Assembly (NCBI GenBank): GCA_018881555.1
Contig: JACAXG010000108.1
Location: 1,054,001 to 1,118,000 of the forward strand
Reading direction: 5' to 3'
DNA from: Amblyornis subalaris
Lineage: Eukaryota; Chordata; Aves; Passeriformes; Ptilonorhynchidae
DNA length: 64,000 nt
Below the pieces are notes generated by a model. The model was not told the DNA's origin and ran no database searches. It saw only the letters and a program-made list of their open reading frames with translations. The translations under genes were made by a program, and so were the position numbers. Below, one piece after another: positions 14,601 to 29,447 of this stretch. Numbering within the stretch: position 1 is the stretch's first letter; every line of letters starts with the position of its first letter.

Positions 14601-17600
14601 CTAATACTTATGTTCTCTACTGAACGGAAGGAATCTGAACACCTTATAAATCTGAGATCAAGCCAGACCATTCATACACGGGATTACCTTCCATGCTGAG
14701 GAAACAAACACGAATGCAGCCAATTAAAGAGAGAGTTATCGTGACAAACTCTTTTTCACGTAATTTGTCGGGATACAAATGAGTGCCTTGAGCAGGTAGG
14801 AAGGCACAGCCGTTCAGCAGATGTGCCCGACCCCTGAAAGGAACAGGTGTTACAAAAAGATGCGGGGTCCAGCATCCCCCACAGCTGGGTGTGGGTCCAA
14901 CCTCTTCCCGACTCCAGTGGCGGAGGAGGCTGGGACTCGAAGGATTGCGGCCACTTTACCTACACGGATGCTCTGAATGAAGTAAAAGCAATTACTATTT
15001 TTCACATTTTGAAATTACATGGAGAGGGTCCTCCATTCTCTTGCAAATTGAATTTCACAAGCTTTCAAAGCAATTTGGCTTAAGCTTGAGAAATGGACTC
15101 AGCAGCAGCTCTTTATCCGGCGGTAGTGGGGGAGGCCAGTGACTCTTATCACTGATTTCAGCAGCTGGTTGAAACCAGCACAAATTCTCTATCACCATAC
15201 AAAATACCTTTTTTACCCTCCTCATATAAGAGAAGAAAAAAAACCTGTTTGTTTGAAAACTAGGACTGCAGCTTAACCTGAAATACTTTCTTCTGTTCAG
15301 CTACATGATTTAAAAAAAAAAAGAAAAGCCTGATTAATGCAGTTCTGGGCTGTTTGTGTTGTAAATCTGTAACCATTTGCTGGCTTATTCTATTGGGTGA
15401 AACTCACCTGGGTCAAACACAGTTTTTAACTATGAAGGTGACCTCAGAAGACCCAAGCACTCCCATGGCCTGCCTCTGCTGTTGCTGATTTTGAACTGGT
15501 CACTTTGGCTTCTGTGTGTGCAAAACGAGCAGAGCAATCCCTTCTGCTTATCCAAAGCCAAAAAACCACTCTGGTTGGAAAGGACGTGTTAAAAGTTAAA
15601 TATTCGTGTTATTGCCGTTACTTTGTTAGGAGTATGATCCTATTTTGAGAAAAAGACGAGAAAATTTGGAGGGAGGTTCCTCTTGTTGCCACAAAAGCAG
15701 CCAAAAGGGCATTAGATGCCTCTGTGTAGGCAACTGTGTCGAGTCCCGCATGACTTCAAGCAATGTTCAAGTACTGACAATATCTGAGTCAGAAAACTGG
15801 TCAGCAAATTAAGTGCACTGCCTGAGATGACAGGATAATATTTAGGGAGTCTTTCCCAGCACAGATCTATTTCTCTTAATTTGTCTTGTATAAATGAGCA
15901 CTGACTTTGGGCCTAAATCTTTGATCATTTGCAGATGCCCCAGCATATAAATTGGGGTCTGCCTGAGGAGCTGGTGGTTAAGGTTTGACTGCAAACCCAG
16001 GTGTGTTTCACTGTCACTTTGCCCATTTTTCATTTGAAATTCTCAGCTCAACAGCCCTTGCATTCTTTTTTTTTTTTTTTAATGCACAAAAAGAAAATTA
16101 GAATTTTGTAATTCACATTCTCCTCTCGGCTACACTGATGCTCATAACCGAAGTCAATAGAGTTGTACCACTGTGACTGAGAATTTGGCTTGATATATGA
16201 AACAATTATCAAGCAGTTTTGTTTATTTGCCAAAGTCAAGGATCTGTTACCCCTTTACTTTCTATCCATGTCTGGTGTCAGGATAATACACATTTCTGAT
16301 CCAATTCTCAGAGCATATTCATTTGTAAGTAAAAAAAAAAAAAAAAATAAAATTAAGAATGAGCTATTTGGCTCCTTTCAATTGCACTAATGGCTTTTTG
16401 TCCTTCTTTGAGAAACGCTTCCTCTCAGAGAAACAAAAACGTAGGCACTCTGACAACACTAAGAAACCTGTCAGCACAGCCCAGGGAAATTGCAACGGAG
16501 GTTCATCCTCTCCAGCCCACAATTTGCAGTTTCATCTTGGTCAAGAGTGGCTGCAAGTTGTTCCATGCAACATTTGCTTGTTATTTGTGCTTTCAATGGA
16601 TGTTTTCACTGGAGTTCGCAGTGCACAAGTGAAAACCAGCATTAAATGAGAGCTTTGCCCCTGGCAGCAAGGACTGACATCATTAGCAGCATCAGCCACA
16701 TTTATCCCAGCTCTTCCTCGTCAAAGTCAGAGATGGAAACCTGGAGAGAATCATCAAAGTTTGTACTGGAGAAAGTTATACTAAAATTTATATTATGCCA
16801 GAACATTGACAGATATGAGGTCTGCTTTTATTTATGGTTATGTGTGCTCATGTTTTATTTTCAAGCACCCTGTATCTTCTTAAGCTTCACTAAAACTCTT
16901 ATAAATATGGGATATTCTAAGAAGATTAATTTATCCTAACTTCTCAAAGTGTCTTCATTGTCCAAACTTCATCTTTACAAAGAAAGGCCTTGCAGCCCTT
17001 AAATGCCTCCTATTCAAGATTCCACACATAACTTATCTCCCACAGGAAGTTAAATACAGGCTCTTGTGGCAAATATGACAGCAGAGTATGTAGGAAAACA
17101 ATCTGTCAATTATTCATGTATTTTTAACTGTCAGTAGTGTGGTACAGCAAGTGGAAAAAATGAAGGAGAGCTGACAAAGTAATGAACCATCTTCTCTACA
17201 GATCACCAGTAACTGCTCTGCTGGTCACAAAGAACCACAATTAAGAGAATGCTGGGATGGGTAATTAATGAGCTACTTAAAACGACCAAATCAGAGTACC
17301 CTTTACATGCCCTGTCACCTGTGGGTGAGGTTTTGTAGAATGTAATTCACAGATGCTCTACTTGGGGCAGAAATAAAACAGTTCATTCATTTCGAATTTT
17401 TGTTACGGAACAGTGGCTCAGATACCAGAATCACACCTCGTGTCACATTTTACTTAGAAAGATGAAAGGAAACAGAACTCCTTTCTCTGTAGGGAATGAA
17501 TGAGAACTGATTGAGATTTTACCTTTAGCTTAGACCTAGGTTAAGATGGCACCAGAAGAGGCATTTTTATTTCTAATTTCAAGAAAAGACTTCATTCAAG

Positions 17601-18228
17601 AAAAGACTTGAAAAGCACATGTTTAAATCCCTTCCAATTCCAGAATTTACTTAAGAACATGTTAAAAGAAAACACATATATTTAAAAACTATCTTGAATT
17701 GGAATTCCTCTGCTTACTGAGGCCCACATGCATCATCTGAAAAATTTCATATGCCTTATTCATCAGCAATAGATTTTATAAAATTTCCTTCTACACTACT
17801 GAAAAAAATAAAGCACTTTCAGCTATTACAGCCAGTACTCAGGAAAAGCCCCATTACAGCTCTTACTGCTAGCATTTGTAAATAAAATTGTGCTCACACT
17901 GTGACTTTCACTCCTGCCACTGCATTTTTCTCTTCTTCAACCAAGGAATGCCAGCTAGGAGTTTTGCTCTAAATTCCTATTTTCTTGTATGGGCATATGG
18001 ACTCTCCTTGTTACCTGAGTGAAACACCTGAATACACTTCCTTCAATATTTATCTACTTTTCTTTTTTTTTCCCCTCAGCTCCATCCACCTAGGTCATGT
18101 GATTACAGTCTCTTACTGATGACCTTGCCTTGCCAAAAAGAAAACTTGCCATTTGGTCTGTTTTGTTAGTCAGCTGAACAGCATGAGCAAAGTCTGCAAC
18201 TGATTCTGTGGAAGACGTGTGCTTAAAC

Positions 18229-18264
18229 CCCAAACATTACCTGAAACCCAAACATTACCTGAAA
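18229..18264. repeat. Tandem duplication, 18 bp x 2, perfect
   Basis: CCCAAACATTACCTGAAA occurs twice head to tail without differences, indicating a recent local duplication or assembly slippage. Confidence 0.9.
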
Positions 18265-19021
18265 CATGAGCTCCTATATTCAGAAAAGAAAAAAAAAAAG
18301 GAAAAAAGAAGTCACACTGTGTTACAAAAACAGTCTTGTTAGGTGACCCAGCTCATTTTACCCAGAATTACAGAGGGAAACCGCAATGCACCTCATCTGA
18401 TGTTCAACACTAGCTTAAAATCAACCCTTGTTGCTTCTTCAGCATTGCTGAATCTTCCACCTACTAAGATTAACAGTGTTGCTCATTGTTCGTCATTATT
18501 ATTTTAATATGGCACTAGGAGAAAAATGGAATTGCCATATGGTGGAATTATCATGTTAGACATCTGTTACCTCCCTCTTATGGAAAAAAAAAAAAAAGCA
18601 CCTTCAATCTATTCACAGAGTAAGCAAGCTTATTGCTGTTTTTAATATATAAAGATATTTATTATATTAAGATATTAAATTAAGTGTAGGATTAAATTAA
18701 TTGTAGGATTTTCTTTAGAGGCTTACCTGTATAACACTAAAAACATAGATAATGGTCTCTATTTCTCTGGGGGCTCAGCACTACAAAAACTACTGCAAAA
18801 GTTTGAACACCAAAGTCAGTAAAGATTGCAGAGGAGACACTGCCACAACAGATTTGCAAAGCTTTTCAAACACTTGATTGAAAACATTGGGCTGATCTCA
18901 GCTATTTACAGATTTATGTCTAACTACATGAATATAATACACTCAAAACACTTTTCAAACACTGGTCTTATTTGAATTTTCATTTTGAATATTTTTTCTT
19001 TTTTTATTTGCCTGTACTTAA

Positions 19022-19170
19022 CAATAAAGAATAATAAAAACATAAATCATGTTTATTAAATAAATCATGTTATTTATAATTTATAATACATATAACTATA
19101 ATATATATAATTATAATATATATATATAATTTATAACATAATTTATAAATCATGTTATTAAATAAAAACA
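19022..19170. repeat. AT-rich low-complexity block with three copies of an ATAAATCATGTT unit
   Basis: About 150 bp almost without G or C, containing TA alternations (19099-19129) and three copies of ATAAATCATGTT in otherwise changing surroundings, which suggests local duplication. It is able to form cruciform-like pairing. Confidence 0.8.
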
Positions 19171-21466
19171 GAGAAATAGGTTTGATTATAGGTTTTTCTT
19201 TTCTTTTGTTCTTGATATGCTGCTGATAAAACCTGAAAAACTATTTCGGGTCATCAAAAATTATTCTTCCATCAATCACTGGGGAAAACGATAATCACAT
19301 CCTGACCCTTTCTCACCTGCATATGGTTTTAACCATGACTGTCATTTCACAAGGAAAACACTACAACTGCCTTTATCTCTCATTTAATTATAATATTTGG
19401 CCATTTGGATCACTTTAGAAAATATTATTTCTTAGGCTATTCCTGTACATGGGGATCCAAGCTACCACCATCCACCTCAGGGAGAGGAAATGTCAATGTA
19501 ATCATCAGGGAAATATTTTACGTGTTTATGCACAGTTGCAATTGGACATTACCTCACCATAAAAATGTTACTAAAAAATTATGTTTATATACTCAAATAC
19601 ATAGGCAAATACTTTAACTTTTAGAAGGCAACACACATCTAGCTAACCACTGCTATCCTGCACTGTGGGATATGAAGGTATTGATAACACTTGGTATGGA
19701 TTAGATCAGTTAATTACCGAGTCCATCACACCTACAGGAAATGTATTCAGACTGTCATATTCAATACCTCTGGGAGCCTGGAATTAAGCAACTAAGTCTT
19801 AGTATTAATGTAAGGAATTATCAGCTTTAGTGAACACATTCAGTCTAGATGGATGTCGCTAAAGCATTTAGTAAAACTCCCAGGCACTTAATTTTAGTGA
19901 ATCTGTGGCCTCTTGAAAGATGGAGACAGGATCTACACTCGTTTTCCCAAAATATGACCTGAAATAGACAGAAAAAAAGGGGAATATTTCTCTTTGGACT
20001 CTATTAATGCCAGCACATTTGTGAAAATCACAAGAGAATCTGGATAGGAAGAGAAAAGCAAATGATCTATAACTCAGTGGAGTCAGCTATGGCTACATGG
20101 ATATCAGAACCTCACTCGTGCTGTTCCCAGCATCTTCACAGTCTCCTCAGCACAGATACTGATGTCCTGCTTTAAAAACCTGAAAATGATACCCAAGTGT
20201 CATTTAAGGTATGTCTAAGGCCATTTATTCTGAGCTCATCCTTTTTTTTTAACTCATGAAAATGTCAGAAGGTTCTCTCTATTTATAGTGTTCTGCTGGA
20301 GCTGAGAAAAACCTCATGCAAGCTGATGGCCATTTCAAAAGCCCTGTCAACCTCTTCAGTCTTTCTTCTAGACAGAATCCACCCACAAACCCCCAAACAT
20401 TTAGTGTGTGGCTGGATTTGAAGACTCAAGATATCACAGCACAATATACACCTTCAAATGTTTTGTTCCCCACACGAGCCTCTTTCTTCCGGGATCTGAG
20501 GGTATGCCAGCTCCATGCAATCTCTTCAATCTGTCTTTCTCCCATATTTCTGCCCTTTCCAGAACTACTTCTAATTTACCTGCTACATGTTCTCCTAAAG
20601 CTTGCTACTTCCAGCACTGTGTTTTTAGACGCAGACACAATCCATAGTGATGCATCTGAACACACCAAAGCCATAAATGGATTTCATCCTCACCCCATCA
20701 TCATCTCACAGCAGGGAAGTGCTCTGTTATTTACTAATGGAGGGGAACTGGAGGAAGATGGTATCATTTCCCCTAGTTCAGAACAGAAACCTATGTCTTT
20801 GATTGCTGTTTAATTGGTGAATATATCATCACATCCCCTGGAGTGGACTTTAAGGAAGTGGCTCCTATTTCTCAGTCCATGTTTCTATGCACTTCTAGGA
20901 GAGAGTGGTAGGATCAGATCCATGGAACAACTTTGGTTCTTCTCTTCCGTAACGCACATGCCCCTGCCCATCATTTACGTTCCCTCTTTGGAGAAACTGG
21001 CAAGTCTCACAGGTTTCTTCCTTAAGTCCCTTCGGAGAATGTACTGTTCCCCTTCACATTAAAAAAATTCCAATCTAATACCTTAATCTGGCTTTTATAA
21101 GTATGTGCATATATATGTATGTGCGTGCTTGTGAATCCATACTGCAACAGAAAAGACATTCCAACAGAGTCATTAAGAGAAAGAAAAACTATGCAAAGAA
21201 ATCTTACACTGCATGCAAAATTATTTGTAATGGAATTGCAGCTGTTGTAGGCAAAGAGCATGAAGACATAACTATTAGATAGTATCTAACTCTGAAGTAA
21301 TGCCAGCATATAAACAAAACATAAGTTTCAGCTGTGATCAAATGCTGAATAGTAAATGGAAACAAATATTGAAAGACAAGGTTAGCTAACAGATTAAATA
21401 AATCCATAAATCATGAAATAATTATTGATTTATTCAAGGCAGACATAGGATGTTGGTACTACCCAC

Positions 21467-21487
21467 GGGGGGGGGGGGGGGGGGGGG
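21467..21487 (+). repeat. G homopolymer, 21 bases
   Basis: An unbroken run of 21 G on the plus strand (C in the NRXN1 transcript), bordered by CCCAC and AGGTG. Such a run can form quadruplex DNA. The exact length may be a sequencing estimate. Confidence 0.9.
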
Positions 21488-24235
21488 AGGTGTTTTGAAG
21501 AAAGCTTCTATACTAATTTATTAACTGAACATAGTCCCAAGAATTGTTTGATTAAAGAAAATGATCTGCAGTCTATGAAGCAGGTATGCCTTAATAACAG
21601 TAAGGATTCACACATTACTGTCACCATCATGTTTAGAGGAAACCTCCAGTACATAATACAGTTGTATCACCTAAATTTTGAAGAGCTCTGATGCATGCTT
21701 GATGTTCAACAAAACATCAGACCACAGACTGTTGTCATCAGGTCCTTGCCAGCCACACATAAAAGCAGGTTGAACACTGCAACCTGCAGCAATTAACCTG
21801 ATTAATTAGATATGGAAAGAAAATTCATCTCCCACCGGCTCCATGTGCCATGGAAACTCCTGAAATCCATTGGTTCCAGGACTGAGACCCTCCTGCAGTA
21901 CCCTGGGGGGGGCTGCAAGTGTGGCAGCACCTTGAAGCTTTGTCAGAGCGGGGTGCCTGCTTCGAGCTCTCACCGCTGGGAGAGGAGGGTCACACTCCGA
22001 GGCAATTTGCTTTGCTTTCCCTCAGTGCTGAGGAATCACACACAAAAGAAATAGAATGTATTATTTCGTGCTCTCTGAAAGGAAATTGTGTGAGCCAAGT
22101 TTGTAAAACACACATTACTTCAATCATAGAAATGCACCAAAGGAAGTGGTTAACGAGATCTTCAGGCTTAGCACGGCTCCAGTGAGTGATAAGGGGAATG
22201 AACGACTCTCGCTTTCTTTTCACGGGAGAACAGAAGCTCTGAGACACAATACAAGGATTTCTATCCTTCAAGGCTACTGAGAATCAGTGACTGTAACACC
22301 CAGCCCTTTTCAGCCATCCCAAATGCAGAAAAGTGCATTACAGCCATGTGAATGTACAGTTATGGGTCACCAGCTCAGCAACAACCTCCTGTTTCACCTG
22401 GGTGAAACAATCCCATTTCCCTATAATCCCGATGTAATGAGGTTTGTTTAGTGTGCTGGCAGGCACTGAGAAGAACAGTGGACAGGTACAGAGTACGAGA
22501 GACAACCAGGCATTGCTTCATATGGGAGGAGCCTTTCTAAGAAAGAGGTTGGAAAAAAGAGCTGTGGCTGCGAGGGAAATATTTCTCTTACCGCCTAAAT
22601 TTGTGTGTGGCTTTGCTCAGCAACCATTTGATACTATGTCCCATGTTATGCAAAGGGAAGTTTTAGAAATATTGCAGTCCTAACATGACATAAGCAATTT
22701 ATTAGGAATAAAGGAAGGCAGCATGCTGTGAAAAAATGTTGGTACCGAGATGATGTTTGCTCTACTAAATTTCATCGTACTTAAAAATCGTAATGTGTCA
22801 GAATTTGAGACTGGATAAAACCAATCTGGGTTAAAAAAAACCATAATAAACCAAATTGTAATAAATGAACTTGGTCATTTAAACGTGAAAGAATAACAAA
22901 ATCAAACCAGCAAGTGGCCTCAGATCCCTTTTTCCCCAAATTGAACTTGAAAAGAAACTTTTATTTGCAACTAATTAATCAGCAATTTAAGCCAGCGTCT
23001 CGCCATTCTTTGGATTACTAACCCTGCTGTAATTTCATTTACAAGCATACACACACTGTAGGGGGTAGTTTCAAAGCAGTGTTCAATGCTTTAGACATAT
23101 CCCACTGGCTGAATGGAAATTGCATGGTTTGGCTTCCTTTTTGAGGGGCTGGAAACGTATCCCACCTGGATGGTGCCTCTTGAAGTTAATCCACAGCAAA
23201 GACAAACCAGAAGCCAGTCTTGTCTGGACTGCATAGTGCAGTAGGAATAAAGTAACATTGCTGATCGTGTTCGGTTGTTTTTGGGCCTGTAATTTTCCAA
23301 GCAACTGGTTCGGATTTACCTTTGGCAGTCCACTGTGCTACAAAGTGCCTCTGTGAACCATCCCTCTCCAACACATGCCAACAACTAACAGCAAGTCTTG
23401 TCCTCTGAGCCTGGCACAAAGCTCTGGTTCCAGAGGTGAACTATTCTGTAGATTACAGAGCTAACAACAATCATTATTATTTGGGGGTTCAATGGCAAGG
23501 CCACATGCACAAAAGCCTGTATTTCTCAAGGAGCTAACTTGCACATTAAGGATACTGTTGGAGTATTTCTATGTAGAAGTGTCCTAGGCTAAGATTTTCA
23601 AAAACTTTGATGGAATATAGAAACATTAATGAGTCCAAGCAACTTTTGAGAAACTCATCCTAAGCACACACATACACTTGGTTTTTCTTCCTCATCTTTG
23701 CTTTTTAAACACAAACCAGGGGAAGATCTGGCTCTGCAATATGCAACAGGACACCAGGATAGGCACCAGAACCGACACAATTTGGCTTCTCTGGAAGCTT
23801 AATATCCTTGAAATCTTTGTGCTGAAGACAGATTTGACTGAATTGGTCAAGGGAGTCAATATTTATTAAGAGGGACAGACAGACAACCATGAGATCATAT
23901 AAGTCATACTTGAAAACAACAAACCAATGAGCCAGTCCAAGAGGGAAGTGTACTGAGTACTAATTTTCTGAAGTCACCCTATTTATACAACTTCAGTACT
24001 CCAGCTGAGGAGCCAATATTCAATGTGCAAATATTTTGTAGAAGAATGTGAAAGTCAAATTTGATCAGGTGGCAAATATTAAAACAAAGACAGAGAATTT
24101 TAATGTTCACTGTATCATCTTTTCAATTTTTTAAAGATCTTGAGTGTCAGTTATGTTGACAGTTACGTTTTCAAATAATTAACTAAATTATCAAAAATCA
24201 CTAGAAGAAACCTAAAATTCTTGATATGATATTTT

Positions 24236-24262
24236 AAACAAACAAACAAACAAACGAACAAT
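24236..24262. repeat. (CAAA)n microsatellite
   Basis: About six AAAC units with one G interruption near the end. Confidence 0.85.
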
Positions 24263-27200
24263 AAAAAGTGCATGGGTTTCAAGCACATAGCTATATTTCT
24301 CTCAACCTACAATTAAAGCATGTGAACTTCACAACTACCATTTTGCACAGAGATCCTGCTGCAGATGAAATTTGTCCTGAACACTAGAATTTCCCAGGAT
24401 CTGTCATCTAAGGGACATGTATGGGCGCCAAGCACTGGGATGCTGGAAGCTATGGGATTCACTTTACACTAGTGATCATCTCTTGAGTCAAATCCTTGTG
24501 ATTTATCACACCCCTGGGAAAGAGTTTTGCTTACTGGGGCTGACGAACCGTGGACTACTTGGTGTGACTGTCCAGGGAAAGAAGTGGAAGCAGTGTGGAT
24601 CCATGGAAAGAACACAACGCCTGTGCATAGAAACAGGACATTGGAAACCGTACAGTACGTAATTTTAAACCGAAATGGGTGGAAAATACTCATCCTCCTA
24701 TTAATATTGTCTGCATTCAGTGTGTCTCCATAAAACATGTTCACATTTGCTATCCTGAGTAGAGGTCGTGTGTTCAAATACCGTTCTTAAAATTGAACTC
24801 TTTCCATGGAAAACACCCCTGTTTCCTCCAATGCTTGTTTTTATTTGGCAGGTGAAGTTGCTGAGCCAAGCCTGTCAATGTCCTGGCTACAGTGAATGCC
24901 ATTTTAATCTGCTGCTTCAATATATGTAAGGAAACATACCCTTCACCTGATGCGTGCCCTCCAAGGCAACTGACCAAATTTCAGTTCATTGATTTAGTTC
25001 TGCTTGACCAAAAATCAGTGCCCATTGTCCCAAAACATGTAATCATCTCACAGTAGATAGCCAATGCTGGCTAAGTGGCTTAGTGTTATTGATAAGAACC
25101 CACTCGGATGAGAACAAAGAGGACTGCCAGAATCCCTTATGGAAAATAAAAAAAGCTATTTTGCACACAATTTTCAGAAACAGTTTCCAATGCATGAGAG
25201 TAGAGGCTGCTCTGTGGACGGGCTGTCATAATCAAATCCTTAGAAAGGAATGAGAAATGAGCATATTATTCGTGATTTACTATCACTTTGTTTATGATTT
25301 CCAGTTAATACAGATTCACAAAGCCGTGCCAAAGAGATACTAAAGGCCTGATTGAGCTTTCCTAATTCAAGCAAAACCCATTCTCTAAGTCCTTTTGAAG
25401 CCTTTCAGGCTTCTGCCAACTCTTGCAATTTTTATTGCAAGCCTTGCAGTACTCAATGTTTTGCTTAACATTTCAGCTCCTGGAGCTCCACAACATGGGA
25501 ATCTTTATTTTCAGTTTTAAAAGATGTTTATCACCTTCACTACTGAATAGAAAAACTTGCAAATGAGACTTTTTAAAGAGTGTTCAAAATAAAAGAGAAA
25601 AGAAGGAAGAACTTAACTGTATTATTTTGCTGAATACCTTCACTAAAAGGTGATATTCTTAGACCAAATTCATGACTTCTGAGTCTAAGTGCATACTTAT
25701 GGCTGACCAAAAGTTACCAACACATATTTTCATTTCATACAAGTCCTGTTCTTGCAACAGTTAAGTTTGGAGATTTCTTTTCATGCAAAGGTATGTACAA
25801 TGTTGAGCCTCCTCCCATGAAAGGGGGAGCACAGAGCCTCTCCCACATTCCTCAGTTCCCATGCCAGTGGCCATGGCTTCCCCCAGGTGTCAGTGGCAAA
25901 GCGAGAAGCAGAGAAAACATCTCACTGACCACCCAGCTGGTGCCAATTTTGCACCAACTGCTTGGCCAGGCAGCCCACTCCTTAAACTGCCTGCTCCAGA
26001 GGCAGCTGTAGCTCTGTGGTGATCCTACAGGACAGCTATAGCTCCGGGCTGGACAAAAAAACCACAGGGCAGAAAACTGTCCCTCCCACAATGGCAGCAA
26101 ATCTGCACGCTTGTCAACACTGAAACAACACAATGCTTGCTTTATTTCCCTCTTCTTCCCACCTCCTGATTTCCTTTTCTTTTTTTATCCTCCTTACCTG
26201 ATACCTTTTGTTTATTCTGTAAGGTATTGGAGGCAGGGACTTTCACTTCCTGTGTGTTTACACAGTGCCTTGCATGAAGGCTGACAGCTTGAATGCCATT
26301 ATAATCCAAGGGGGAGTCGGGGGGAGGATTTAAGACAGTAAGGAAAATGAGGCATTCACCTACTATTGACTTTCAATAAGCTTTGAGTACCTTTCTCCCC
26401 TTTGAAAAATTTACATTTCCAAGTGCAATAATTAAGATGTCTGTCATCACCAAAACATCCATTGTTAAAATATGTCCAAGCTGGGAAAACCTTCTTTTAG
26501 AGCAGAGTTCTAGCAAAAAGCATTTTTTTTCTCAGAAGCACTAAGACCTCATTTTTCTAAAATCATGCACAATAGTATTCAACATACTTTCTGGAAGTCC
26601 CTTGTTATCTTGTATCATATATTGCATTTGTTCAATATCTGTGAAGAAGCATGGACTTTGTCAATTAATCATTGTAGGTTTTTTAAAAGATCTCTTCCTA
26701 TAAGTAGAGATTTAAATTATCTTCTTTAAGTATTGTAATCTTTAATTGAATTTAATACCTCTGCAAATGGAGCAAACAATCTCTGACTGATTAGATAATT
26801 TGCTTCTATTCTATTTCAGCCATGCACTGGTTTGCAGTAAAGTAAGGTTTTTTCATTAGCAGTTTCTGTTCAGCTACATATTTTCTTCAGTAACCTAATT
26901 AATGCTAGAGAGGTAACTTTTATTCTTGTGCATTACTGTATGTCAATGTAGTTGACACTTTTGCAGAGGTTATATGTAAGTAAAAATCAGGAAAAAAAAT
27001 GTAAAGGACAAAAATGAAAGGGGATGAAGAAATTAAAAGTAGATTTTTTCATGAGATGGTGAGTGCCTTCATCTGCAGTGGCATCAAGACGGAAAGTGAT
27101 TACTCTGCACCCTGCAGGACAGACCCGTGGGAGTCCTGTGGGTCACTAGCTCAGAAATTACATGCAGGTAGAATAAAAACCAGGTATTAATGAAGAAAAG

Positions 27201-28633
27201 AAATTTTGTCCCTAATTTGATTCAGTAGCTTCCTAGGTCCTTGTTGCATGAATAGTATATCATCCTGCAGACAAATTTCAGCTCTGGCTTCGGGATGTTA
27301 TCAATCTCCTCAAATCAAATCATAGGCCTGATTGCAAACTCTGTTCCAGTGCAGTCCCTGACTAATTAAGTGTATACAATGACACACAGAGATTCTACCA
27401 GGCAGGACATTTAGACATAGCTGAAGTCAAGAAGGGCTAAGTTATATGCTCAGGATGCCCCAGGTGCTGTTGTGATGTAACCATGGATTTCTTTCCTCAG
27501 AGCTGATAAGGGCCACATCTCATTTCAGGCACCACAGCCTAGAAACAGACCATCTTTGGAAGATCATTTTGCCTAATTGTCTGTTTCCCCTCTTCAGAAA
27601 AATTTACACCTCACCATAGTTGTAAGCTTAAGACAATTTTCTTCCAAAAATATGCCATTGGAACACCTCAAAAAGAAAAGTCTTAGTGGTTAAACATGCA
27701 AATAGTGTGTAAATTATAGTGGGGAATACTCCCAGAAATTGAGGCCAACCGGCAAAGCAACTATACCAGTAAACTCCCACTGCCTACAGATCATGCAAGG
27801 TGCCAACTGGGAATGGTCCCTGTGACATTTTTCCTCCCAAACTGTGCCTGGGAGTTAGATGAGAGAGTGGCAGAGGCCAACTGTATGGTGGGAACTGACA
27901 GAACAGTTTAACTTAGTTTAATTTTAATTTAGTAACATTAATTTAGCCAAAATTCTTCTATGCTGTGAGGGTGTTCTGCACTTTTAGAAGCAGATCTTCC
28001 TCTCGGTAATTTTGATGAAGTCTTACATTTTGCTACTGCAAAATACCGAGATCAGACTAGTTGGATAATAGAGTGCAAGATACTATTTAAAACAGAATTA
28101 ATAACAAAGAAAATGTATTGCTATTTATTAAAACTCTGTAACTTACTACAATAATCATTAAAACCCCCTGCAACCTGCAAGTCAAAACGCTTTCTTTTTA
28201 AAGCTCATTTTTAACTTAAATGTACTGCTTCAGTTTGTTAAATAACAATTTTTACATTTACTTCACTGTAGTTTTTTGTCACAGTATAAAACATACAAAG
28301 ATACTACAGACAGAAAAGCTGAAGTGTCAGGTTTGATGCTCTGATCAAATTCAGTCTGTGAGTTGAGTTTTTACACAGAAAACAGGCAACCTGACCTCAG
28401 CCTCTGTTTAATGAGCATGTTCTTCCTTCTTGAGAAAATTAACCTCATTCCACAATGCTCCTGCCCCTCCCTATGGCTCATGATGCTTTCTGTGTTCCTT
28501 GTCCTACTTTTGGATCTCTGGAGTGTAGCTGTCATGGCTTGATGGCACAGTGGGCACAGAGACAAGCATGTGAACTAAATCAACATAAGAAAAGCTTTCA
28601 GCAGTGTACCTTTTTTTCATGGTTTGGTTTAGG

Positions 28634-28681
28634 GTTTTTTGTGTTTGTTGGTTTTGTTTTTTGTTTGTTTGTTTGTTTGGG
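28634..28681. repeat. T/G-rich simple repeat with (GTTT)n core
   Basis: Imperfect GTTTT/TTGG units pass into a regular GTTT run ending about 28680. Confidence 0.8.
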
Positions 28682-29441
28682 TCTTTTAAAGACAAAATAA
28701 ATATAAAAGAATCTTCCCCACCACAGGAATGTCTTGTTAAGCTTTAGGTTTCTAAAGCACAATGTCTGAATGCTGTTACTCAGGGTATCCACAAGATGAA
28801 GGTACTGAATTCACTCACCTGTTTTTCTCCCTTCTTTTCCCAATAATTAAATTCCCCCACATATTATACAGAGATCTTGACACAACCTGAAAGCAACTAA
28901 ATATATCACTAAATTTATGAGATGCAAATAACCTCAACAAACAGTAAACAACAGCCTGTGACTTGGAGCCTGAGTCTCCCGTGGTGCAGAGTGCTCTTAA
29001 TTCCCTCTGCTGCCATTGCCTCTTGTGAGGAATACTGCCAGAGATGATCAGTTGTGGAAGTACAGAAAGTGCTAATTTCCTCTTTTCTAGCCTCTTGCAA
29101 CTTTTTGTCTTCACACCTCCTTCCTGTTCTCTCTTAAAACTGGGTCTCTTTCCTCTATCTCATGGATAAAGTCGCCACTTCATTTCATTATCTCTAATTC
29201 CAGACATCCTGCATTCCTACACTGAAAGTAATCGATGTAAGCCATCAAAGGAAGAAAGAGTATTTAAAAATATGCACCACTATGAAGATGGATGACAGAG
29301 CAATAAAACTCAGCAGAAGAACAATCTGAACTGGCAAATTTGCCTGAATTAGAAGAACAGCAAAGTCCTTACTCTCCCTCTAAGTGCTGATGAACATCAC
29401 ATCCATGAGCAGTGTATGGCACAGAACTTTTAACCGTAATT

Positions 29442-29447
29442 CATGCA
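29442..29447 (-). promoter_or_regulatory. UGCAUG (RBFOX-type motif) about 100 nt downstream of the LNS6/stalk exon
   Basis: TGCATG in transcript sense about 102 nt into the intron after donor 29548. With the copy at 29890 it brackets the exon. Function is inferred from the motif alone. Confidence 0.35.

Noticed and set aside
20316..20813. Plus-strand ORF of 165 codons
   Set aside because: Unrecognised, no domain-like pattern, and an overlapping ORF in another frame is equally open. Treated as chance.
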